This document shows positions 1 through 7,762 of a stretch of 64,000 nt of DNA, piece after piece. The notes under the pieces were generated by a model. The model was not told where the DNA came from and ran no database searches. It saw only the letters and a program-made list of their open reading frames with translations. The position numbers and the translations under genes were made by a program. Source of the DNA: Fibrella forsythiae (GTDB lineage: Bacteria; Bacteroidota; Bacteroidia; Cytophagales; Spirosomataceae); NCBI RefSeq assembly GCF_017353175.1, contig NZ_JAFMYW010000006.1, positions 434,001 to 498,000 on the forward strand, read 5' to 3'. Positions within the stretch are counted from its first letter, which is position 1. The number at the start of each line of letters is the position of its first letter.

Positions 1-500
1 CGTTCCAGAGACTGGTAGGTCGCTTCTGCGTTTTGATTTTTCACAGGATTATTTTTACCCCGAAGGGCTTTAATAGCGTCTTTCAGCGTTTTTTCAGAGA
101 AACCAACGTCTTTCAGCAATTGGGCTACGGCGTCTTTTCCGCCAACAAGCCCCAGTAACATCAGTTCAACACTGACGTAATCGTCGCCAAATCCTTTCAA
201 AAAACCGGTTGAGCGTTGCAGGGCAGCATTAAGGTCACCGCCCAGATAAATTCCCTGTTGTGCATCGCCGCTCACGACCACTTTGGGGTAACCGGATACA
301 ATGGCGTTCAGTGCCAGATTTAACCGGCTCACGTCGGTACCCACGGTTTTGGCCAGATAGCCAACCGTATTTGGATCTTCGTCAAGGATGGCTTTCAACA
401 CATGACCGGTTTCTACGGCCTGTTGCTGATTACCCTGCGCAATCTGGGCCGCCTGCTGCACGACCTCCTGCGCTTTTATGGTGTAATTTTTAAAGTCCAT
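1..500 (-). CDS. clpB: ATP-dependent chaperone ClpB, N-terminal part (3' end outside window)
   Basis: The first 166 codons are present; the gene runs off the left edge. The product begins MDFKNYTIKAQEVVQQAAQI, the usual opening of the Bacteroidota ClpB N-terminal (Clp_N repeat) domain, followed by ETGHVLKAIL and a second repeat containing VELMLLGLVGG. ClpB is a cytosolic hexameric AAA+ disaggregase that works with DnaK to recover aggregated proteins after heat shock. The two ATPase domains and the coiled-coil propeller lie outside the window, so they cannot be checked. The ATG at 498-500 is the natural start. Two inverted-repeat sites upstream (560-611) may be heat-shock operators. Confidence 0.93.
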   Translation of the reverse strand, partial: MDFKNYTIKAQEVVQQAAQIAQGNQQQAVETGHVLKAILDEDPNTVGYLAKTVGTDVSRLNLALNAIVSGYPKVVVSGDAQQGIYLGGDLNAALQRSTGFLKGFGDDYVSVELMLLGLVGGKDAVAQLLKDVGFSEKTLKDAIKALRGKNNPVKNQNAEATYQSLE

Positions 501-559
501 GGTTTAGTAGGATGCTGTTATGTACTACTAAACAAATCTCAAGCCGAGCTGTTTTTTCG

Positions 560-611
560 GCCAAAATGGCGGTTATTTGCCCGTTTCTCATCGCTTTTAG
601 GACAAAATGGC
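560..611 (-). promoter_or_regulatory. Pair of inverted-repeat operator-like sites upstream of clpB
   Basis: GCCAAAATGGC at 560-570 is a perfect GCCA-N3-TGGC inverted repeat. GACAAAATGGC at 601-611 is a near copy with one arm changed. They start 41 bp apart, about four helical turns, and lie 60-111 bp upstream of the clpB start. The repeat itself is visible; a role as a heat-shock repressor or activator site is inference from the chaperone gene downstream. Confidence 0.4.
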
Positions 612-735
612 AACAGGCTACATAGTTAATTTGTTGGATTACGTCAATGAGGTGATTTATCTCATTGAACTAGAAATTGAATAGCAATTGCGTTTTAACC
701 TTTGCCAGTTTACTATGTAGGGGATACGAGTCGCC

Positions 736-899
736 AACCCCGTTAGGGGTTTTCTGTCGATAGGAGAATGTGCACTCCCTACATTTCTGAGCACCGTAGG
801 TGCGACCAATTAACAAGCTAGACGGCCAGGTCGCCTCTGGCAGGGCTATTAGGTATATCCTGCTAAATCGTGCTATTAACAGGATACCCCTACCGGGGT
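736..899. repeat. Cluster of REP-like hairpins beside the transposase pseudogene
   Basis: At least five short palindromes are packed into 165 bp: AACCCC-GTTA-GGGGTT (736-751), GCACC-GTA-GGTGC (791-803), GCCAG-N7-CTGGC (825-841), TATCCTG-N17-CAGGATA (856-886) and ACCCC-TACC-GGGGT (886-899). The first and last are variants of the same CCCC/GGGG hairpin. They begin just beyond the 3' end of a REP-associated tyrosine transposase remnant (931-1404). RAYT genes are commonly flanked by REP or BIME palindromes which they are thought to mobilise. Apart from these hairpins I see no gene in 501-930. Confidence 0.65.
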
Positions 900-930
900 T
901 GTTTGTTGCCATTCTGGTTGGGCTACCCGC

Positions 931-1404
931 TTAATCGTCACTGCCATCATCATAGAACTCAAATACGTACCTGGAATTATAAGGCACGTCGAAACGATCT
1001 AAAAACGCAAGATACTCTTCCCGAAACGTACGTTTACGGTGGTGGTCTTCCTGATTCAACACATACTGAATCAGCCGCTTAACCTGAGACTGGCTGTATG
1101 TAAATACGCCATATCCTTCTTGCTATTCAAATTTTTTACACCAGTTCTTTTCTTTTATAAACCCCGAAAAGCATGCTTTTACGTCCCGCACCAAATCTGC
1201 AATAGTATGTGTCGGATTGAAGCCAACAAATAAATGAACGTGGTCACGCATGCAATAAATAGCCAACGTTTTGGCCTTCCACTTCTTAACAACACCAGTT
1301 ATATACGCATGAAGTTCGTCCTGATACTCCCTACGAATTAGGTTCTGACGACTTTTTACGGCAAAAACGATCTGGACGTATAGCTGGGTGTATATGTTTG
1401 GCAT
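931..1404 (-). pseudogene. REP-associated tyrosine transposase (Y1/IS200-like), broken by an amber codon
   Basis: Starting at MPNIYTQLYVQIVFAVKSRQ, the frame encodes a Y1_Tnp domain with the HUH-type motif DHVHLFVG, then LVRDVKACFSGFIKEKNW and KKFE. A TAG codon at 1123-1125 interrupts it. The same frame continues uninterrupted for 63 codons (QEGYGVFTYSQ, IQYVLNQEDHHRKRTFREEY, FDVPYNSRYVFEF) to TAA at 931-933. Intact relatives have Trp at this point (FEWQEGYG), so a TGG to TAG change explains the break. The restored protein would be about 157 aa, normal for RAYT or IS200-like TnpA. No transposon ends were identified other than the neighbouring hairpins. It is probably immobile unless the stop is read through or is a sequencing error. 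Confidence 0.88.
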
Positions 1405-1474
1405 CGTAGTGAAGGAGTTAAGGTTGACTAACATATAAGAAAGTATACCATACACCTACAACGTACCTGAATCT

Positions 1475-1518
1475 GCAAAAACAAACGCCGCCCCCAAGGA
1501 CATGGAGAACGGCGTTTG
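1475..1518 (-). terminator. Rho-independent terminator of the LEA14-like gene
   Basis: A perfect 9-bp stem, CAAACGCCG (1482-1490) and CGGCGTTTG (1510-1518), lies just after the leftward gene that stops at 1564. On the minus strand it is followed by a short T run (complement of 1477-1481). An exact copy of the iterated 10-mer (1460-1469) sits directly beyond it. Confidence 0.75.
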
Positions 1519-1563
1519 CTTACTGCCTATAAGGCGTATAGGGCCTAAAAAAGGCTTGTATGC

Positions 1564-2190
1564 TCATCCACCAACCAACATTTTACCCGTCAGCTCCTGT
1601 TCAATTGTAATGTAGCCGGGGTAGTTTACGGCCTTGTTGAACATATCGATCGTGGGTTTGATCTTGATGGTCACTTTCGTTGGCGTACTGCCCTGCTCGC
1701 CACTGAGGTTACGGAACACGTTTGTGAACGCATCGCGGGTGGTGGGGTCGGTCAGCAAGTCATAAGCGTTCGTTTTCAGATGTACGGGCACTACCGTTTT
1801 ACCACCGGCAGATGGCACTTCGATTCGCTGGTTGATGAAACCCTGTGCCAGCTCTTTACCGGCCAGTAACACCTTGTATTCCAATTGGTTCAACGCAGCC
1901 AGTTTAGTTGTCGGGTTGGTAATTTCCAGATTGATCTTTGCGCCGAACGGGATATTGCGCGTGAGCAGACCCGCCGCCAGACGTGGGTACTTGATGGGGT
2001 TGAAATCTTCCAGTTTACGGATATTCCGAAACTCGCGGACGTCATAGCCTGCAACAAGCATACTATCAGCCGAGATGATGTTGTATTTGCAGTCGCCAAG
2101 GGCCTTAGCCTCGCCGATCTGGCGACCAACGCCACACTGATAAAAAATAGCTGGCAGGGCCAGCAGCACAAAAAGCACGATTTTCTTCAT
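1564..2190 (-). CDS. LEA14-like (LEA type 2) secreted protein
   Basis: 208 aa. The N-terminus MKKIVLFVLLALPAIFYQCG is a signal sequence; a Cys follows, but the preceding residues (FYQ) are a poor lipobox, so lipoprotein status is uncertain. The rest is predicted beta-rich, with segments such as IPFGAKINLEITNPTTKLAA and TVVPVHLKTN that resemble the WHy/LEA14 domain, a beta-sandwich found in desiccation-linked plant proteins and many bacterial envelope proteins. No catalytic motif is visible. The gene is monocistronic, with its own terminator on the left and a divergent lipoprotein gene on the right. The family assignment rests on residue pattern only. Confidence 0.6.
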   Translation of the reverse strand: MKKIVLFVLLALPAIFYQCGVGRQIGEAKALGDCKYNIISADSMLVAGYDVREFRNIRKLEDFNPIKYPRLAAGLLTRNIPFGAKINLEITNPTTKLAALNQLEYKVLLAGKELAQGFINQRIEVPSAGGKTVVPVHLKTNAYDLLTDPTTRDAFTNVFRNLSGEQGSTPTKVTIKIKPTIDMFNKAVNYPGYITIEQELTGKMLVGG

Positions 2191-2357
2191 AATTAATTCC
2201 GTGTCAACGGTAAAGATGCTGTATTGATTAGAGCGAAAACAGACGTTTAAGGTTTAAAAGCCCGTGAATATCTGTCCTTCCGCCTACATTCCATAACTAA
2301 GCAGCGGTCTTTCTGGTTGAAACTAACGTCTTTTGCATCAAAATAGCCATTCACTTC

Positions 2358-3224
2358 ATGCACCGCTTCCTTGTCGCTTCCTTTCTTTCTATCTCATTAC
2401 TCGCCTGTCAGAACCCCACGGTCACCCCGGTTCAGTTTAGTACCGAGCCAACCATGACAACCATCGACGCCGACCAGATTAATGAAGCGTCGGGCATTGC
2501 CGATAGCCGGAGTATGCCAGGTACGTTATGGGTTGAGCAGGACGGAGGTAGCCCCGCCGAGTTGGCCCTGCTTGGTTACGATGGTCATATTCAGGGCAAG
2601 CTGGCCATTCCAAACGCTACCAACCGCGACTGGGAAGACCTGACAATCGGTCCCGGTCCTCAGGCAACTGTAAACTACCTCTACATTGCCGAAACCGGCG
2701 ACAATAACGGGCAGTATGGCAACTACGCCATTTACCGATTGCCTGAACCAAAAAACCTGACGGATGCCGTTGGACCCGTTGAAAAAATCAACTTTAAATA
2801 CCCTGACGGTGCCCGCGATGCCGAAACGCTATTGATCGATCCACAAACCCGCGATTTGTATGTCGTATCGAAGCGCGAAACGAAAGTGCACCTCTACCGG
2901 CTTGCCTATCCGCAGAGCACTACGTCGGTCATAACGGCGGAATTGCTGGGCGAACTACCTTACACCTACGTAACGGGCGGCGCTTTTTCGCCCGATGGGT
3001 CAGAGGTGGTGATACGTACCTACACCAATATCTTTTACTGGAGCCGCAAGAGCGGGCAGTCTGTTGCTGATGCCATGCAGCTTACCGCTGCACGCGACCT
3101 TCCTTACCGCCTTGAACCACAGGGTGAAGCCATCTGCTTCGACCGGCAAAATAAAGGCTATTTTACGCTCAGCGAGAAAGCAAACGGCGTTAATCCAACC
3201 TTGAATTATTATCTCCGGAAATAA
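2358..3224 (+). CDS. Lipoprotein with predicted beta-propeller fold
   Basis: 288 aa. MHRFLVASFLSISLLACQNP gives a clear lipobox (LLAC), so the protein is predicted to be lipid-anchored in the envelope. The body has repeating strands with motifs typical of propeller-like proteins: NEASGIADSR, GTLWVEQDGG, YIAETGDNNGQYGNYAIYRL, DAETLLIDPQTRDLYVVSKR, GGAFSPDGSEVVIRTY and EPQGEAICFD. No enzyme motif is recognised. The stop codon TAA directly precedes the GTG start of the phytoene-desaturase-like gene, so the two are probably co-transcribed and translationally coupled. Function unknown. An exact iterated 10-mer lies inside the gene at 2518-2527 (PGTLW). Confidence 0.75.
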   Translation: MHRFLVASFLSISLLACQNPTVTPVQFSTEPTMTTIDADQINEASGIADSRSMPGTLWVEQDGGSPAELALLGYDGHIQGKLAIPNATNRDWEDLTIGPGPQATVNYLYIAETGDNNGQYGNYAIYRLPEPKNLTDAVGPVEKINFKYPDGARDAETLLIDPQTRDLYVVSKRETKVHLYRLAYPQSTTSVITAELLGELPYTYVTGGAFSPDGSEVVIRTYTNIFYWSRKSGQSVADAMQLTAARDLPYRLEPQGEAICFDRQNKGYFTLSEKANGVNPTLNYYLRK

Positions 3225-4745
3225 GTGAAAGCTGCCATTATTGGTGCCGGCATTGCGGGCATTGCTTCGTCAATTCGATTGGCCGTAAAGGGTTATGAGG
3301 TCGATGTGTACGAGGCCAACGCGTATCCGGGAGGTAAACTTTCTACGTTTGCCAATACAGCAGCAGACGGAGGGCTTTACCGTTTCGATGCCGGTCCGTC
3401 GCTGTTCACCATGCCTGAGTTGGTTGACGATCTGTTCAGAATAGCCGGTTGCAACCCGGCCGATTATTTCGACTATATCCGCCTCGACGAAACCTGTCGT
3501 TATTTCTGGGATGATGGCACCCGCCTTACTGCCTGGGCCGATCATACCCGCTTCGCCAGGGAGGTAGAAACGGTATTAGGCGAACCTGGCCAGCATCTAC
3601 TGGATCAGCTCGCCGACAGCGCCCTGAAATACGATGTTACAGAGAAACTGTTTCTCCATAGATCATTGCACAAGCTGGGTACGTGGATTGGACGCGACGC
3701 CCTGCGTGGATACCTAAATTTGCCTAAACTGGGCGTTTTCAGCACCATGAACGCGGCCAATGAACGGCGGTTTCAGCACCCGAAACTGGTTCAGCTGTTC
3801 AACAGGTACGCCACGTATAATGGATCAGATCCGTATCAGACGCCAGCCACGTTGAATATCATCCCCCATCTGGAATATAACATCGGTGCCTTTTTCCCGA
3901 AGAAAGGGATGGTCAGTATTACCGACAGCCTGGTGCAGCTGGCCATGGATCTGGGGGTACGTTTTCATTTCAATACACGCGTTGACGAGATTGTTACAGA
4001 AGGGAAACAGGTGATTGGCGTACGGATCGCAGACTTGCGCCTCAAGTCATTACCGCCCTCGCCCCCCACCCCTCGGCTATTACCTTTTGACCTTGTCATC
4101 TCCAATATGGATGTGGTCAATGCGTTTCGGAAATTATTGCCAAACGCCAACCAGCCAGAGCGAATTCTACGGCAGCCGAAATCGAGTTCGGGGCTTATAT
4201 TCTATTGGGGAATAAACAGGGAATTTGCCGAGCTGGATCTGCACAATATCTTTTTCAGCAATGACTACCGCGCCGAATTTCACCATCTCTTCAATCAGCA
4301 TAAGCTCTACGACGACCCAACAATTTACCTGAATATCACGTCGAAGCATAAGCCGGACGACGCGCCTGCGGGCCGCGAAAACTGGTTTATTCTGTTGAAC
4401 GCCCCCAATAACACCGGACAAGACTGGGATGGTATTATTGCCGAAGCACGGCAGAACGTAATCAGGAAGCTGAGCCACGTGCTGGGTGTAGAGGTAGCAT
4501 CGCTGATCGAAACGGAGAGCGTTCTCGATCCGCGTAGCATTGAGGCACGTACCTCGAGTTCGCAGGGAGCGCTGTATGGCAACAGCAGCAACAATCGGTT
4601 TGCTGCTTTTCTTCGTCATGCCAACTTTTCGCATCAGTTCAGCAATCTGTACTTTGTGGGTGGTAGTGTACACCCTGGCGGGGGCATTCCGCTCTGCCTG
4701 CTGTCGGCTAAAATTGCGACGGAACTGATCGACGCCCAAGTCTAA
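3225..4745 (+). CDS. Phytoene desaturase family FAD-dependent oxidoreductase (CrtI/CrtD-like)
   Basis: 506 aa, starting at GTG immediately after the previous stop. The Rossmann motif GAGIAGIASSIRLAVKGYEV at the N-terminus binds FAD; it is followed by EANAYPGGKLSTF and DAGPSLFTMPELVDDLF, as in carotenoid desaturases. The C-terminal signature GGSVHPGGGIPLCLLSAKIA is typical of CrtI-type enzymes. Such proteins introduce double bonds into carotenoids (phytoene desaturase CrtI or hydroxycarotenoid 3,4-desaturase CrtD). No other carotenoid gene is nearby, so the exact substrate cannot be assigned. The 3' end overlaps the convergent response regulator gene by 4 bp. Confidence 0.85.
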   Translation: MKAAIIGAGIAGIASSIRLAVKGYEVDVYEANAYPGGKLSTFANTAADGGLYRFDAGPSLFTMPELVDDLFRIAGCNPADYFDYIRLDETCRYFWDDGTRLTAWADHTRFAREVETVLGEPGQHLLDQLADSALKYDVTEKLFLHRSLHKLGTWIGRDALRGYLNLPKLGVFSTMNAANERRFQHPKLVQLFNRYATYNGSDPYQTPATLNIIPHLEYNIGAFFPKKGMVSITDSLVQLAMDLGVRFHFNTRVDEIVTEGKQVIGVRIADLRLKSLPPSPPTPRLLPFDLVISNMDVVNAFRKLLPNANQPERILRQPKSSSGLIFYWGINREFAELDLHNIFFSNDYRAEFHHLFNQHKLYDDPTIYLNITSKHKPDDAPAGRENWFILLNAPNNTGQDWDGIIAEARQNVIRKLSHVLGVEVASLIETESVLDPRSIEARTSSSQGALYGNSSNNRFAAFLRHANFSHQFSNLYFVGGSVHPGGGIPLCLLSAKIATELIDAQV

Positions 4746-5389
4746 CCGGCCAAACCCCGACGAATAGCCTCCATAACCAACCCCTGACGGCTTTTCACAC
4801 CGAGCTTCTCAAACACAGCCTCCCGATACCCATCTACGGTTCGGGGGCTTACGCACATCCTGTCGGCAATCTCCACATAGGTAAGTTCGCTGCAGGCATG
4901 TTTTACGAATGTAAGTTCGCGATCGTTAAGCCCGTGTGTTGGTTTTGGCTTCGTTATGGCAACCGGATTATTCAACCTCGACAGCAATCGCTCGGTGACA
5001 AACGTTGTATTGTAGGAGCCACGGTCGCGCACTTCGTTTAGGGCCAGAAGCAGTTCGTCGGGTCTACTGCCTTTCAGCAAGTAACCCCGCGCGCCGTTTT
5101 GCATCATGGTGACCACGTTCTGTTCATCATCGAACATAGACAGGGCCAGCACCTGCGCCGATGGGTAGTAATCCCGAATTACGCCGGCCGTTTCAGACCC
5201 ATTCATTCCCGGCATGTTCACATCGAGCAGAATAATATCGGGAACTCCTTTTTCAGGTATCTGCTGCAACAGGTCATGTCCGTTCTCGGCGCAGAAAATC
5301 ACCTGGTAGGCATCGAACCGATTAACCAGACCAGCTAAGGCCTGTGCCAGCAGATGGTGGTCATCAACAATGGCGACGGTTGTCTTCAT
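4742..5389 (-). CDS. NarL/FixJ-family response regulator
   Basis: 215 aa. The receiver domain shows VAIVDDHHLLAQALAGLV with the acidic pair, and the phosphoacceptor Asp56 in ILLDVNMPGMNGSE; the switch Lys is in GYLLKGSRP. The C-terminal LuxR-type helix-turn-helix reads LNDRELTFVKHACSELTYVE and IADRMCVSPRTVDGYRE. It lies downstream of a histidine kinase (5467-6333) and a 7-TM protein (6338-6991) on the same strand, so the three probably form one signalling unit with this protein as transcriptional output. Target genes are unknown. Confidence 0.93.
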   Translation of the reverse strand: MKTTVAIVDDHHLLAQALAGLVNRFDAYQVIFCAENGHDLLQQIPEKGVPDIILLDVNMPGMNGSETAGVIRDYYPSAQVLALSMFDDEQNVVTMMQNGARGYLLKGSRPDELLLALNEVRDRGSYNTTFVTERLLSRLNNPVAITKPKPTHGLNDRELTFVKHACSELTYVEIADRMCVSPRTVDGYREAVFEKLGVKSRQGLVMEAIRRGLAG

Positions 5390-5466
5390 TTTCCCTGCAA
5401 GTCAGTGTAGACAAGCAAGTTATCATTCCTTTTTAATTCTATTCAACACCCGTTACGGCGTTTATA

Positions 5467-6333
5467 TTAAATGGTAGCCGACGGGTAGGTTTTACTCCCC
5501 GGCTTAGCCTGATTATCCTCAATGGGATTTAGCCTGGGGATAATCAGTATCACCTTTGTTCCCCGGTGCGCTTCGCCTGCTTGCCAGGTGCACGTACCGC
5601 CTAGCAGGCTTGCCCGCCGCCGTAGGTTGTCTATTCCCTGCCCGGACATCGTTAAAGAACGTACCTGCAGACTATCCATTGAAAAGCCAGGGCCTTCGTC
5701 AACAACGCTGATGGCCAGTTCGTCGGGCTGGTAAACGAGCAGTAGGGAAATGGGGGAGCCGGGTGCATGTTTCAGCGCGTTGTTGAGCGCTTCCTGCACC
5801 ATTCGGAGAAGAATAGTTTCGGTTTGCTGCCCCATCGAGTACGCATCTCCAGTTACCTGCATAACAGCCTGTTGCGTGCCAGCAGCACGGTTTATACGGT
5901 CGAGTTCAAGGTTAAGACAGGCTCTGAGGCCAAACCGGGTGATCGTGTCGGTGCTGAGCGATTTAGATAAATTACGGACATCGGCCACCAGCGTAGCCGT
6001 ATGCGTCAGTAGCTCGGTTACAGATGCCTGATAGGGCGTAGCCTGTGTGTCGGCATGCAGGCAGTTGAGGTGTAGCCAAACCACCGACAGCATCTGCCCA
6101 ACATGGTCGTGTAATCCTTCGGCTACCTGCTGCAGCGTCTGGTTCTGCGTTTCAAGTTGCGCCTGAAGTATCTCGCGCTGATGAGCTTCGTGGAGTTGGG
6201 TCAGTTCGGTCTGGTGGGCCGCATAACGGCGCCGGTATACCACGATCAGGGTGATGGCAAAGGCCGCCAGACCAAACACCAGCATGGTGCCCGTGCCGAT
6301 TATCAGGAGCACATCAGAGAGCTGCTCGTTCAT
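5467..6333 (-). CDS. Sensor histidine kinase, HisKA_3 family
   Basis: 288 aa. One N-terminal membrane helix (residues about 8-32) is followed by a coiled-coil stretch and the HisKA_3 H-box AEGLHDHVGQMLSVV, with His75 as the likely phosphoacceptor. The HATPase domain has the N-box RMVQEALNNALKHAPGS and the G-box DEGPGFS, and SGQGIDNLRRRASLLGGTC near the end. There is no periplasmic sensing domain, so the signal may come from the adjacent 7-TM protein, whose stop lies 4 bp before this gene's start. The cognate regulator is almost certainly the NarL-type protein at 4742-5389. Confidence 0.92.
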   Translation of the reverse strand: MNEQLSDVLLIIGTGTMLVFGLAAFAITLIVVYRRRYAAHQTELTQLHEAHQREILQAQLETQNQTLQQVAEGLHDHVGQMLSVVWLHLNCLHADTQATPYQASVTELLTHTATLVADVRNLSKSLSTDTITRFGLRACLNLELDRINRAAGTQQAVMQVTGDAYSMGQQTETILLRMVQEALNNALKHAPGSPISLLLVYQPDELAISVVDEGPGFSMDSLQVRSLTMSGQGIDNLRRRASLLGGTCTWQAGEAHRGTKVILIIPRLNPIEDNQAKPGSKTYPSATI

Positions 6334-6337
6334 TGCC

Positions 6338-6991
6338 TCATCGGTTATGTCGCTTCAGCGTAAACAACGTTTCGACATAGACTGCCACGATCAGCACACC
6401 GATCAGCAGGAAGTTCATGGCATCGATCAACAAATATATTTGCTTCGCATGATAGCGGGATAGGCCGATCAGGTAACTCATGAGGCCATACGCAAAAAAA
6501 CTACCGACCGACGTAAAAAGCAGGCCAACGCTAACCCAAAAGAACGAATTTTGCTCGATACGAGCCAGCTTTACCTCAACAAACAGCTTATATAAATAAC
6601 GCAGCGACATGCCTGCCAACAACAGATTGGATAGAACACGGCTGTAGGAATTGAATTCGTTCAGAGGTTGAATAGTAGCCGAAAAAATCAGAGAAATGGT
6701 AATGAATAAACCAATGGATACTAAAATCAGCTTCCGGGTCAGTAAATGATCAATGGCAAAATAGAAAGCAAGTGCATAGGCAGTATGTAATAACAGAAGC
6801 GAAAAATGAAAGATGTATAAATTATTATCGACATTATTCAACGTCATGATCGTGCCAACGGCCAGCGTTAACGTGTTGATAGCGTGTGCAATACCAATCC
6901 ATTTCATCGGTATCGTCAACGTATTCCAATGCCAGAGGTAGATCAGTAAACAGACGGTAGCAAACGTAAAAAAAAGGATCGTCTCCCACAT
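6338..6991 (-). CDS. Seven-transmembrane protein upstream of a histidine kinase
   Basis: 217 aa with seven hydrophobic segments, starting with ETILFFTFATVCLLIYLW and ending with IDAMNFLLIGVLIVAVYVET. Loops are short and the protein has no soluble domain. It resembles the membrane part of 7TM sensor proteins (7TMR-type) in topology, but I do not recognise a named family. It is followed after 4 bp by a kinase with only one membrane helix, which suggests it acts as the sensing partner or as an anchor for that kinase. This role is inferred from gene order. Confidence 0.7.
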   Translation of the reverse strand: MWETILFFTFATVCLLIYLWHWNTLTIPMKWIGIAHAINTLTLAVGTIMTLNNVDNNLYIFHFSLLLLHTAYALAFYFAIDHLLTRKLILVSIGLFITISLIFSATIQPLNEFNSYSRVLSNLLLAGMSLRYLYKLFVEVKLARIEQNSFFWVSVGLLFTSVGSFFAYGLMSYLIGLSRYHAKQIYLLIDAMNFLLIGVLIVAVYVETLFTLKRHNR

Positions 6992-7051
6992 AATTATAGA
7001 CGAATAGGGCCGGGGAAACGATCCTTCGACCGGATTTAGTAAGCTGGGGCA

Positions 7052-7567
7052 TTAGTCGCCCATGAACATATCTTTGATGGCTGTCACTCCCTTGCCACAA
7101 GGCGGATTTGGGCCAATGCACTGAGGAAAAATAATGTCTTTGCCATCAATTGCATTGCCGTTGGTGTCGGCCGGAGCCATGAACATGAAATGGCTGGTCT
7201 CCGTATCTTCCTGATGGACGCCGTAATAGACCCGTACATAGGCTCCCTGGGTGGCGTCCAGTGCTGCTTTCAATTCCTCGACGGGGAAATAACTAGCCTG
7301 AAGCAGTTTATGTGCTTCGGCCTGAAGGGCATCAGGGTCGGCAACCAGCGCCTTGAAGTTATCGCAGGCTTGCCGTAGTACGCTGTTATCAACATCGTTG
7401 TACCCGTCGAGTGGCTTGGGGTGAGTCACAAAATCAGGCGGGCATTCGGCTTGCAGTGTTGCCTTGACATTGTAAGGCTGTTTCATTCTGCCCTGAGGCT
7501 CAATGATGGTGTCAGGCCCTAAAGCCGGGGGAGCAACAGGTTGGGGAGGAGTACGCATTTTCGCCAT
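7052..7567 (-). CDS. Hypothetical protein, Pro-rich N-terminus
   Basis: 171 aa, no signal peptide or membrane segment. The first 30 residues are rich in Pro and Ala. The middle (DNSVLRQACDNFKALVADPD, then EAHKLLQASYFPVEELKAAL) looks helical, and the C-terminal part contains AYVRVYYGVHQEDTETSHFM followed by four Cys-containing turns (FPQCIGPNPPCGKG). I do not recognise the family. It lies directly upstream of the 7-TM/kinase/regulator genes on the same strand with a 60-bp gap, so co-expression is possible. It is divergent from the trypsin-like gene cluster. Confidence 0.6.
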   Translation of the reverse strand: MAKMRTPPQPVAPPALGPDTIIEPQGRMKQPYNVKATLQAECPPDFVTHPKPLDGYNDVDNSVLRQACDNFKALVADPDALQAEAHKLLQASYFPVEELKAALDATQGAYVRVYYGVHQEDTETSHFMFMAPADTNGNAIDGKDIIFPQCIGPNPPCGKGVTAIKDMFMGD

Positions 7568-7762
7568 AGCTGTAGACAGGATTAGGTAATTAGTTGATTT
7601 GTCGACTGCAAGTTGGGCATTACCAGATGCTCCTCATAGGGGAAAATTCCCGTATTTATTTGGGTGGTTATCTCGTCTGAGAAAGGGCGCATTTCAGTTG
7701 GAACGTGGCAGCAGGAACGAGTACGTTTGCCATTGACCTGCTTGTTCCTGTTCGATGCTCTC

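Noticed and set aside
7664-7762. GTG start giving a 525-aa trypsin-like protein
   Set aside because: The added 33 residues look like non-coding sequence, and the ATG at 7763 directly precedes the conserved membrane region; kept only as an alternative.
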